Assembly: GCA_028823175.1 (NCBI GenBank)
Contig: JAPKBZ010000033.1
Coordinates: forward strand, 1-42,304
Direction of reading: 5' to 3'
DNA: 42,304 nt
Source: Myxococcota bacterium
GTDB lineage: Bacteria > Myxococcota_A > UBA9160 > UBA4427
The notes under the pieces are model-generated. The model ran no database searches. It worked only from the letters and a program-made list of their open reading frames with translations, and was not told the origin of the DNA. Position numbers and translations under genes: made by a program. The number at the start of each line of letters is the position of its first letter. The stretch's first letter is position 1. This document shows, in pieces, positions 18,905 to 27,095 of this stretch.

Positions 18905-20134
18905 GTGCGGATTCTATTCATAAGCCACTACTTCCCTCCGGAGGTCAATGCCCCCGCGAGTCGAACCCACGAACACTGTCGCCGATGGGTCGCCGAGGGG
19001 CACGACGTGACGGTGATCACAGGTGTTCCCAACCACCCTGCCGGAGCCGTCTTCGACGGGTTCCGGAACGCCTGGATCCAGGAAGAGGAAGTCGACGGCA
19101 TCCGAGTCATCCGGACCTGGATGTTCCTGGCGGCCAACGCCGGCTTTGCCAAGCGAATCCTCAACTACGTCCTCTTCGGTGTCACAGCCCTCATTGCCTC
19201 CAAGCGAGTGCGCAAGCCCGATCTCGTGGTGGCCACGACACCTCAATTCTTTTGCGGCCTGTCGGGCGCATTGATTGCCCGACTGAAACGCCGCCCCTTC
19301 GTGCTTGAAGTCCGTGACCTCTGGCCCAAGTCCATCGTCGAGTTGGGGCAACTCAAGCCGGGGCTAGTTCTTCGCATTCTCGAAGGGCTCGAAAATTGGC
19401 TCTACTCCAGCGCCGCGGGCATCGTTGTCAATACCCGAGCCTTTATCGAACACATTACGACCCGTGGCTACCCTCGTGAAAAAATTGAACTGGTCTACAA
19501 CGGGATCGACCACAGACAATTCAAGCCCAGGCCCCCCGTCGAGAGCCTCATCGCAGCGAATGACCTGAGAGGAAAGACATCTGTCGCCTATATCGGCACC
19601 CTAGGCCTGGCTCATGGGCTCGAATCCGTGATCGACGCGGCCCAGGCGCTCCAGCAAGAACCCGAGATCACTTTCCTGCTCATCGGCGATGGCGCCGAGC
19701 GTGTAAAACTCGAACATTTGATCGCCAAGCGGGGGATCAAGAACATCAAAATGCTCGGCCTGCAACCCCGTAAAAAGATGCCCGAGTGGATCGCGAGTAT
19801 CGATATCCTGCTCGTCTGTCTGAAGGATCTTCCGGTTTTTGAGACAGTGATCCCCTCCAAAATTTTCGAGTTTCTCGCCCAGGAACGGCCGGTGATTGTC
19901 TCGGCCCGAGGCGAGATAAGGAGAATGACTGAAGAGGCCGGCGCCGCCTGGACCATCGACCCCGAGGACCCCGAGGCCCTGGCCGAAACCATCATGGCCG
20001 TCGCCCAAAATCCCGAGGAAGCCCAGCGCCGCGCTAAGGCCGGACGGCTCTGGGTCGAGCGGGAATTCGTGCGGGACACCCTGGCCATGCGCATGCTCAC
20101 GTTCATGCAGGAAATCGTGAGGAGCGAAAAGTGA
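18905..20134 (+). CDS. Glycosyltransferase family 4 (WbuB-like)
   Basis: 409 residues starting with GTG at 18905, 30 bp after epsI. It is a cytoplasmic GT-B fold protein. The N-terminal acceptor lobe opens ILFISHYFPPEVNAPASR and contains VITGVPNHPAG and LEVRDLWPKSI, typical of WbuB relatives. The donor lobe has VYNGIDHRQFKP and the conserved EX7E-type region near KIFEFLAQERPVI. It should add one sugar, possibly fucosamine-like or a deoxyhexose, to the lipid-linked repeat unit. Donor and acceptor are unknown. A possible membrane-associated stretch lies near KRILNYVLFGVTALIAS. Confidence 0.9.
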   Translation: MRILFISHYFPPEVNAPASRTHEHCRRWVAEGHDVTVITGVPNHPAGAVFDGFRNAWIQEEEVDGIRVIRTWMFLAANAGFAKRILNYVLFGVTALIASKRVRKPDLVVATTPQFFCGLSGALIARLKRRPFVLEVRDLWPKSIVELGQLKPGLVLRILEGLENWLYSSAAGIVVNTRAFIEHITTRGYPREKIELVYNGIDHRQFKPRPPVESLIAANDLRGKTSVAYIGTLGLAHGLESVIDAAQALQQEPEITFLLIGDGAERVKLEHLIAKRGIKNIKMLGLQPRKKMPEWIASIDILLVCLKDLPVFETVIPSKIFEFLAQERPVIVSARGEIRRMTEEAGAAWTIDPEDPEALAETIMAVAQNPEEAQRRAKAGRLWVEREFVRDTLAMRMLTFMQEIVRSEK

Positions 20135-20165
20135 GCTCCGCCACGACGCTCCTGAGGGTTCGCTC

Positions 20166-21710
20166 ATGATCCGTGTCGGCCTCGCACGCGGCCCGGCCCA
20201 CTACAAGGGCCTTGAAGCGCCCTGGCATCCCGATTTCGAACCCCCCGAACTCGCAGGAAGGCTCGAGCCCGCTCGCAACCCAAGCCCCAATGCTGTCTTC
20301 CGGGCCGTTCGCTCTTCCCTGCTGGCCCTCGGCCTCGACCAAGAGAACGCGGGATCTCCCGACTGGAACCCATTGAAGGGCCTAGTCGATCGGGGAAAGA
20401 CCGTCGTCCTCAAGCCCAATTTTATTCGACACTGGAACCCGGCGAGCGACGAGAACGAGGGAGCGAGCGTCGATAGCGTCATCACCCATGGCGCGATTAT
20501 TCGGTGCGTCGCGGAATACGCTTTCCTCGCCGTGGGTTCAACGGGCAGGGTCATCATCGCCGAGGCGCCCCAACAGGATTGCGATTTTGGCAAGATCCGG
20601 AAGATTGCCGGCCTGGATGCGATGCAGGCTCATTTCCGATCGACGATCGGCATGGAACTGGAGGTCATCGATTTGCGCCGAGAGGCGGTGACCTTCGAAA
20701 GCGGAGTGATCGTTTCTCGCCAGCCATTGCCAGGCGATCCTCTCGGGTACCGATCGGTGGATCTGGGCAAGCAGAGCTTCTTCGAGGGCTCCGGTATCGA
20801 CCCGAACAAGATGCGAGGAGCGGACTACGACCCGGGCCCGACCTCGGAGCACCACTCCAATGGCCGCAACGCATACCTGCTCTCGGAAACCGTGCTCGCG
20901 TGTGACCTCATCATTAACCTTCCAAAGCTCAAGACCCACAAGAAGACCGGGGTGACCCTCGCACTCAAGAACATGGTGGGCATCAATGGAGACAAGAACT
21001 GGCTCCCCCACCACTGTGCGGGTTCAGCCGCCACCGGTGGGGATGAGTTTCCAGGTGGAGCCCTTATCGATCGCGCCCGAAGCCGGCTGACCGAGTGGGG
21101 ACGCACCCTCCTCGGGCACGATGTCGGGAAGGGACTCATCAAGGCCTATCGACGGGCCGAGACCCGGGCCCGTGGAGACGAGTTCATCCGCGCTGGAAAC
21201 TGGTATGGCAATCGGACGACCTGGCGCATGTGCGCGGATCTCAACCGGTGCCTCTATTACAGCGACAAACAGGGACTCCACCTCGACGCCCCCTCGCCGG
21301 TTCGCAAGATCCTGACCGTTCTCGATGGCCTGGTGGCCGGGGAAATGAATGGGCCCCTGGCCCCCCAAGATGTTCCCCTTGGGGTCGTGCTCAGCGCCCT
21401 GGATCCAATCGCCCTCGACCTTGTGGCCGTCCGCTTGATGGGTTTCGACGAAGCACGCCTTCCGAAGCTCCAGGAGGTCATGACGAGCCAGGAACTTCGG
21501 GTTACCGAGGTTCGAAAGTCCACCGATGTGGAGATTGCGGAGAGGGGAGCCGCCGATGGGAATGACCTTGCCCCTCTCCGGGTGTACCCTCTCGATGACT
21601 TGGAAAGCCCCCATCGCTTCATTCCCCATTCGGGCTGGCTCAACCATATCGAGCAAGCTGCCGATCATGAGATCGCTCCCCTGAAAACGCCAGACGAGGC
21701 CAACGCGTGA
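20166..21710 (+). CDS. DUF362 domain-containing protein
   Basis: 514 residues. The DUF362 core is recognisable from VVLKPNFIRHW, VIIAEAPQQDCDF and especially LPKLKTHKKTGVTLALKNMVGINGDK (about 258-283), followed by a late PIALDLVAVRLMGFD. Some DUF362 proteins are fused to ferredoxins; here no CxxC cluster is present, so no iron-sulfur domain is expected. No signal peptide is seen. It starts 31 bp after the glycosyltransferase, and its stop overlaps the GTG start of the next gene, linking it to the two-domain oxidoreductase. The function is unknown; DUF362 proteins recur in polysaccharide clusters, which suggests a role in sugar or cofactor modification. Confidence 0.88.
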   Translation: MIRVGLARGPAHYKGLEAPWHPDFEPPELAGRLEPARNPSPNAVFRAVRSSLLALGLDQENAGSPDWNPLKGLVDRGKTVVLKPNFIRHWNPASDENEGASVDSVITHGAIIRCVAEYAFLAVGSTGRVIIAEAPQQDCDFGKIRKIAGLDAMQAHFRSTIGMELEVIDLRREAVTFESGVIVSRQPLPGDPLGYRSVDLGKQSFFEGSGIDPNKMRGADYDPGPTSEHHSNGRNAYLLSETVLACDLIINLPKLKTHKKTGVTLALKNMVGINGDKNWLPHHCAGSAATGGDEFPGGALIDRARSRLTEWGRTLLGHDVGKGLIKAYRRAETRARGDEFIRAGNWYGNRTTWRMCADLNRCLYYSDKQGLHLDAPSPVRKILTVLDGLVAGEMNGPLAPQDVPLGVVLSALDPIALDLVAVRLMGFDEARLPKLQEVMTSQELRVTEVRKSTDVEIAERGAADGNDLAPLRVYPLDDLESPHRFIPHSGWLNHIEQAADHEIAPLKTPDEANA

Positions 21711-23860
21711 AACAGATCCTTCAAAGCGCCCGGAGCGGAGACCTCCAACTGCTCGACATCCCGGCACCCGCTGCTGGAAGGGGCCAGGTGTTGGTCCAAA
21801 ACCATTTTTCCGTGGTTTCTCCGGGCACCGAAAAAATGGCCATGGAGTTCGCCCGCAAGTCGTTGCTCGGCAAGGCACGCAGCCGGCCGGATCTTGTGAG
21901 CCAGGTCCTCCGAAAGGTGAAGCAGGAGGGGCCGCTCCCCACCTACCGAACCGTGGTCAACCGACTCGATTCCCCCCAGCCGCTCGGCTACTCGTGCGCT
22001 GGAATCGTCATGGGGGTCGGGGAAGGCGTCACCAAATTTGCCGTCGGCGACCGTGTCGCCTGCGCCGGCGCCGGTTATGCGAACCATGCGGAGTGGGTCG
22101 CCGTGCCCGAGAACCTCGTTGCCCGGGTTCCAGAGGGCCTCGAACTCGACCGCGCAGCCTTCGCCACCCTCGGATCCATCGCGCTTCAAGGAATCCGCAT
22201 CGCCAACCCGAGCCTGGGAGAGATCGTCGTCGTGGTCGGCCTCGGCCTGATCGGACAAATCGCGGTACAGCTCCTGGTCTCGAACGGCTGCCGCGTCCTG
22301 GGAGTGGACATCGACGAACGCCGCATCAAGCAGGCGATGGAACAAGGAGCCGAGTGGGGTGCTCGACCGGATTCCCTACCCCCGAGCTGGAAGGAAAGCG
22401 CGACGGCGGGCTACGGCGCCGACTTCGCCCTGGTCACCGCCTCGGCGAATAGCGCCGCTCCGATTCAACTTTCCGCCGAACTCTGCCGCCCCAAGGGCCG
22501 GGTCGTCGTCGTCGGCGCGATGCCCCTCGAACTCGACAGGCGAACCTTCTACGAGAAGGAATTGGAACTTCGCCTGAGCATGTCTTACGGCCCCGGCCGC
22601 TACGACCGCAATTACGAAGAACTCGGCCTCGATTATCCCCTCCCCTACGTTCGCTGGACCGAAAACAGGAACATGCAGGCCATCCTCGCCCTGGCCCAGC
22701 GCGAGTCGATTCACCTCGAACAACTCGATACCGAAACAGTAGACTTCAGCGAAGCCGAAGGAGCCTACTCCCAACTCGCCAAGGGCGAGCGTCCAAATCT
22801 CGCGGTGATCTTCAAGTACGACATTTCCTCCAAGCCCTGGCGAAGCCTCACCCTCGACAATGCCCAGCCGCCTCGCGGCGCGAAGCCGACGATTGGCGTG
22901 GGTTTCCTCGGAGCGGGGAACTATGCGAAAGCGGTGCTCCTGCCCAACCTCTCCAAGGCTTCGAATCTTCGCAAGATATCCCTGGTGACCGCGACCGGAC
23001 CATCGGCCCAGCGGACCGCAGAGCGCTTCGGTTTCGAGCGATGCAGTACCGACCCCAACGATGTGATTGGCGCCGACGGAGTCGACGCCGTCTTCATCGC
23101 GACCCGCCATGATCTGCACGCGCGCTCGGCCAGCGATGCCCTGAGAGCGGGCCAAGCCGTCTGGCTCGAAAAACCCATGGGGCTGACTCCCGAAGAAATC
23201 GGAGACGTCGCCGACGCTGCCCGCCAGAGCGGAAGTCCGTTGGCCATTGGCTACAACCGACGCTTTTCATCGCATGCCCGGGCCTTCGCGGACGCTTTCG
23301 CCAATCGCTCCTCCCCCCTGCATATCCAGTACACCGTTGCAGCCGGTCCGACACCCCGGGGCACGTGGGTCACCGACCCACGCGAGGGAGGCGGCCGCGT
23401 CGTCGGAGAGGTCTGCCATTTCGTCGACCTCTGTGCCTTTATTGTCGGGAAGGTTCCGCTCCAGGTCTATGCCAGCGCACTTTCCAGCGACCCGGAGCAG
23501 GACGATTCGATAACGGCACTGATCCGCTACGCCGATGGGTCGGTGGCCAATATTCACTACCTGGCCCAGGCCACCACCGAGCTCCCCAAAGAACGTATCG
23601 AGGCTTCAGCAGGGGGTATCACCGCGGTGTGCGAGAACTTCAAGCAAACTCGAATTCTGGGTTTGAGCAAGGCGGCCGGCGTCAAGGGCGTCAATCAGGA
23701 CAAGGGGCAGGCCAACGCGGTGACCGAATTCTTCGCCGCGGTGAAGTCTGGCGGACCCAGCCCCTTCTTGGTCGACGACCTCGTCGCGACGTCACGGGTT
23801 ACCTTTGCCATCCTCGAGTCCATCCGCACCAGCGCCCCGGTCACGATCTCAACTAGTTGA
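21707..23860 (+). CDS. Fused zinc-type dehydrogenase / Gfo-Idh-MocA oxidoreductase
   Basis: 717 residues beginning with GTG at 21707, overlapping the DUF362 stop (GTGA). Residues about 1-365 form a medium-chain dehydrogenase-like module: GYSCAGIVMGVGEGVTKFAVGDRVACAG, then the cofactor site VVGLGLIGQIAVQLL. Residues about 385-717 form a Gfo/Idh/MocA module opening GVGFLGAGNYAKAVLLPNL, with the dinucleotide-site phrase WLEKPMGLT and GGGRVVGEVCHFVDL. Such two-domain proteins occur in EPS and capsule loci, often near heparinase-like genes (one lies at 31889-33538 here). They are assumed to oxidise or reduce sugar-nucleotide or polymer-linked sugars. Zinc ligands are not obvious, so the first module may be a zinc-free variant. 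Confidence 0.9.
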   Translation: MKQILQSARSGDLQLLDIPAPAAGRGQVLVQNHFSVVSPGTEKMAMEFARKSLLGKARSRPDLVSQVLRKVKQEGPLPTYRTVVNRLDSPQPLGYSCAGIVMGVGEGVTKFAVGDRVACAGAGYANHAEWVAVPENLVARVPEGLELDRAAFATLGSIALQGIRIANPSLGEIVVVVGLGLIGQIAVQLLVSNGCRVLGVDIDERRIKQAMEQGAEWGARPDSLPPSWKESATAGYGADFALVTASANSAAPIQLSAELCRPKGRVVVVGAMPLELDRRTFYEKELELRLSMSYGPGRYDRNYEELGLDYPLPYVRWTENRNMQAILALAQRESIHLEQLDTETVDFSEAEGAYSQLAKGERPNLAVIFKYDISSKPWRSLTLDNAQPPRGAKPTIGVGFLGAGNYAKAVLLPNLSKASNLRKISLVTATGPSAQRTAERFGFERCSTDPNDVIGADGVDAVFIATRHDLHARSASDALRAGQAVWLEKPMGLTPEEIGDVADAARQSGSPLAIGYNRRFSSHARAFADAFANRSSPLHIQYTVAAGPTPRGTWVTDPREGGGRVVGEVCHFVDLCAFIVGKVPLQVYASALSSDPEQDDSITALIRYADGSVANIHYLAQATTELPKERIEASAGGITAVCENFKQTRILGLSKAAGVKGVNQDKGQANAVTEFFAAVKSGGPSPFLVDDLVATSRVTFAILESIRTSAPVTISTS

Positions 23861-23878
23861 ACAGGGAGTTCAAAAGGC

Positions 23879-25792
23879 ATGTGCGGAATCGGGGGGGTGT
23901 GGTACGCGGACCGGCGAGAGCCGGCTCGGGAGGTTCTCTCCCGCATGTCCCTGGCTATGAAGAGCCGAGGGCCCGATGACGACGGCATCTTGATAGAAGA
24001 GGGAATCGGCCTCGTTCACCGGCGCCTGAGCATCATCGACCTAAGCGATGCAGGCCGCTGCCCGGTCAGCAATGAAGACGGCACTGTGAATGCCGTCCAC
24101 AACGGCGAAATCTACAATTTCGCTGCACTTCGAAGCGAGCTCATCGAGGCGGGCCACCAATTTCGATCGAGCGGCGACAGCGAGGTTTTGGTCCACGGCT
24201 ATGAGGAATGGGGGACTGGCCTTTTTGCTCGGCTCGATGGCATGTTTGCCGTGGGCATCTGGGACTCGCCGAGGCGGCGCCTGCTCCTGGCGCGCGATCG
24301 GATCGGCGAAAAGCCTCTCTACCTACTCCGAAAGCCGGGCGTACTCGCCTTCGCATCGACCCTGAACGCCATCCGGGAGGGGGTCGACGGCGATCTCGGC
24401 GTTGATCTCTCCGCCATCGAATGTTTCCTCTCGCACTCCTTCATTCCCCATCCCCACACCGTTTGGAAAGATGTGGAGAGCCTGCCCCCAGCCCACTTCG
24501 CAGTCATCGAGGGGCAGTCTGAGCTGCGCATGGAACGCTATTGGGATTTCCCCTCCGAGCCTTCCCGGACCGTCACCGTGGAGGAAGCCGAGCAACTCGT
24601 CGAAGAAGAACTCGACCGCAGTGTCCAGGCACGACTGCTCGCAGATGTGCCCGTCGGCGGATTTCTCAGTGGAGGCGTTGATTCATCCCTCGTCATGGCC
24701 TTGGCGGCTCGTCACAGCCCGAGCATCGACACATTCTCGGTCGGCTTCGACGAGGAAGACTTCAGTGAACTTCCCTATGCACGTCGAGTTGCCGAACATA
24801 TCGGCTCCAACCATCACGAGTTGGTCTTCCAATCGGATTCCATTCTCAAAATATTGCCAGAACTGGTCTGGCAATACGGCCAGCCCTTCGGTGACTCCTC
24901 GGCGGTTCCCACGCATCTCGTTTCTCGGCTGGCTCGAGACCACGTCAAGGTCTGCCTTTCCGGGGACGGAGGAGACGAATCCTTCGCGGGCTACTGGCGT
25001 TCTGCCAGCCTCTACTACGCGGACCTCTATGGCCGACTGGTTCCCTCTTTTCTACGCAAGAACGCGGTCCCCGGCCTCGCGAGCTTGATCGGAGCCGCCG
25101 GGGGGAACAGGCTCGCCAACCGGTTGGAATCGATGAATCGTCTCTCCATGGCCCCTCCGGGAGCGGGTTACGCCAATCGAGACAGTTGGCTGGACTGGCG
25201 CGGAAGCCTGCTCGGGACAGCGTTTGGCGATGTGGATCCAACCCATGATGTGATTCGTTGCCGAGCGGGTCGTCCCTTCTCGGGGACCGAGGCGACTCTC
25301 CTCCAACAGGCCCTCTATGATGATTTCCAGGTACAACTCACCGACGACTACCTCGTCAAGGTAGACGTCGCCAGCATGGCAGCCTCCCTCGAAGTTCGGC
25401 CGCCGATGCTGGGCCACCACTTCGTCGAATCAGCATGGAATCTCCCCGACCACTACAAGCTGCGCCGAGGCGACCGAAAGTGGCTCCTCAAACGGGTGGC
25501 TGCCAAGCTTGTCCCTCCGGAGGTGATCTATCGCGCCAAGAAGGGCTTCGCTATGCCCATGCGCATTTGGTGGAGAGGGGAGCTGGCCACGGTACTCGGC
25601 GACCTCATGCAAAATAGTCGATGTGTCGAGATGGGCTGGCTCCAGGCGGAGCCGGTCAAGCGTTGCCTCGAAGAGCACGTGGCCGGCACCGCAGAACACG
25701 GAACTCGGCTATGGCTCATCCTGTGGCTCGAATTGTGGGTTCGCATCGTTCTCGAAGGCTCGATGGATCCGGGGACTTCCCTCGCGGCTTGA
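23879..25792 (+). CDS. asnB: Glutamine-dependent asparagine synthase-like amidotransferase
   Basis: 637 residues. An N-terminal class II glutaminase starts with the nucleophile C2 (MCGIGGVWY), with RGPDDDG and NGEIYNF at the usual spacing. The C-terminal synthetase has the PP-loop FLSGGVDSSLVMAL (about 262-275), and YLVKVDVASMAASLEVRPPML follows. Relatives form the exosortase A-associated amidotransferase group. In EPS loci they are thought to amidate a uronic acid or other carboxylated component rather than make free asparagine. The neighbouring ugd would provide a uronate substrate; this link is inference. It lies 18 bp after the oxidoreductase and ends 14 bp before a convergent glycosyltransferase gene. 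Confidence 0.92.
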   Translation: MCGIGGVWYADRREPAREVLSRMSLAMKSRGPDDDGILIEEGIGLVHRRLSIIDLSDAGRCPVSNEDGTVNAVHNGEIYNFAALRSELIEAGHQFRSSGDSEVLVHGYEEWGTGLFARLDGMFAVGIWDSPRRRLLLARDRIGEKPLYLLRKPGVLAFASTLNAIREGVDGDLGVDLSAIECFLSHSFIPHPHTVWKDVESLPPAHFAVIEGQSELRMERYWDFPSEPSRTVTVEEAEQLVEEELDRSVQARLLADVPVGGFLSGGVDSSLVMALAARHSPSIDTFSVGFDEEDFSELPYARRVAEHIGSNHHELVFQSDSILKILPELVWQYGQPFGDSSAVPTHLVSRLARDHVKVCLSGDGGDESFAGYWRSASLYYADLYGRLVPSFLRKNAVPGLASLIGAAGGNRLANRLESMNRLSMAPPGAGYANRDSWLDWRGSLLGTAFGDVDPTHDVIRCRAGRPFSGTEATLLQQALYDDFQVQLTDDYLVKVDVASMAASLEVRPPMLGHHFVESAWNLPDHYKLRRGDRKWLLKRVAAKLVPPEVIYRAKKGFAMPMRIWWRGELATVLGDLMQNSRCVEMGWLQAEPVKRCLEEHVAGTAEHGTRLWLILWLELWVRIVLEGSMDPGTSLAA

Positions 25793-25806
25793 AGGCGGCG
25801 CGAAAG

Positions 25807-26940
25807 CTAGTCCTCGTCCACTACCTCGGAGAGCAGAGTCGCGAGCCGCTCTGCCGCGAGCTGCCAGGTAAAGAGTTTGAGGCGCTGCTGACCTGCGGAC
25901 ACCAACTCCTGGGCCAGCGTCCCATCCGTCAGGACTCTCTCCATGGCTCCGGCCATCGCTGCGGAGTCGAATGGGTCGACATAGAGCGCCGATTCCGCCG
26001 CGATTTCCCGGAACACGGGAATATCCGCCGCGATCACGGGCACCTCCGCCGCCAAGGCCTCCAGTAACGGGTGACCGAAGGTCTCGAGGTAGGAAGGGAA
26101 AATAAAAAGATCCGACTCCGCGTAGTAGCCAATGATCTCCTCATAGGGGACCGCGCCCACCAAATGAATCCGATCCGCCAGAGGCCCTGCTCGCTCCCGG
26201 GCCCGACGCAGTTCTGCTGAATACTCGGGATCCTGATCGTCCCCCACGATCGTCAGTGGAGGTGGATCCGGGAGCCTGCTTGCCAATTCGCAATAGGCCT
26301 CCACCAGTCGCACGAAATTCTTGTAGCGGTAGATACTGCTCACCGAGAGAATCCCCGCCGAGCCCCCCCGTGGCTTCGAGCCCAGCTTGGATCGCCAGGC
26401 CTCGGCGTCTGCACCGTGATGAATGACCGCACGCCGAGCCTCGGGAATCCCTGCGGCATCCCCCATCCACGAGGCGGAGTCGTGGCTCACGAAGATAACT
26501 CTCGCCGCGCGCTTCCCGGCCAAAGTGGCCAGGCGTCGAAGGGTAGCCAGGCGAAATTTCTGGTATCGGCTCCAATCGAACTTGATCGATGTGAAAACGT
26601 TCGGGTTCCGAAAGCAGATCACAACCGGGCAGGACACCTTCATCGGCGCATATTCGCCAACGGAGAAGTAGAGGTCCGCTCCCCATTGGCTCGCTATGCG
26701 CGAGGCCCTGAAGAGAAGGAACGCGATACGTCCCAGCCACTTGATTTCGGGAAGAACCCGGACCTCGATATTCGGCAGCGGCGAAAGCACTTCGACGAGC
26801 TTCGCATTTCGCACCAGCACCAGGAATGTCGCCTCGGGCGCCAGAGTAGCCAGGGTTGGAAGCATGTTGACCAGGTAGGTATAACCACCCCCACCCGCCG
26901 CCATCGATCCATCGATCAGGATTCGGCGCCGATCAAGCAT
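25807..26940 (-). CDS. Glycosyltransferase family 1/4
   Basis: 377 residues from an ATG with GGAG 7 nt upstream. It is a GT-B fold protein: an N-terminal lobe with GSMAAGGGGYTYLVNML, then the donor-lobe phrases VIHHGADAEAW and ILSVSSIYRYKNF, and the nucleotide-sugar motif FIFPSYLETFGHPLLEALAAEVPVIA with the paired Glu residues. It resembles mannosyl- or rhamnosyltransferases, fitting the GDP-mannose supply encoded at 4-8 kb. Donor and acceptor cannot be fixed. It is oriented against asnB. It may be co-transcribed with the regulator gene at 27096-28547, whose stop lies 155 bp upstream. Confidence 0.9.
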   Translation of the reverse strand: MLDRRRILIDGSMAAGGGGYTYLVNMLPTLATLAPEATFLVLVRNAKLVEVLSPLPNIEVRVLPEIKWLGRIAFLLFRASRIASQWGADLYFSVGEYAPMKVSCPVVICFRNPNVFTSIKFDWSRYQKFRLATLRRLATLAGKRAARVIFVSHDSASWMGDAAGIPEARRAVIHHGADAEAWRSKLGSKPRGGSAGILSVSSIYRYKNFVRLVEAYCELASRLPDPPPLTIVGDDQDPEYSAELRRARERAGPLADRIHLVGAVPYEEIIGYYAESDLFIFPSYLETFGHPLLEALAAEVPVIAADIPVFREIAAESALYVDPFDSAAMAGAMERVLTDGTLAQELVSAGQQRLKLFTWQLAAERLATLLSEVVDED

Positions 26941-27095
26941 GCGAAATCTCCATGACCTCCAGTTAGGGCAGTGGGTTCGCTAAAATCGAACCCTTCAGAT
27001 CACAGAGCATTGGCCACGACAACGGCAACGCGGCTTTGTTATCGAGCCTACAGGCCCAGTATAGGGAAGCGGATCGGGTGGGAAACCCGAGGCTC

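Noticed and set aside
27069-27090. CGGGT-GGGAA-ACCCG hairpin after the second regulator gene as an intrinsic terminator
   Set aside because: The stem is short and no T-tract follows on the minus strand, so termination is not supported.
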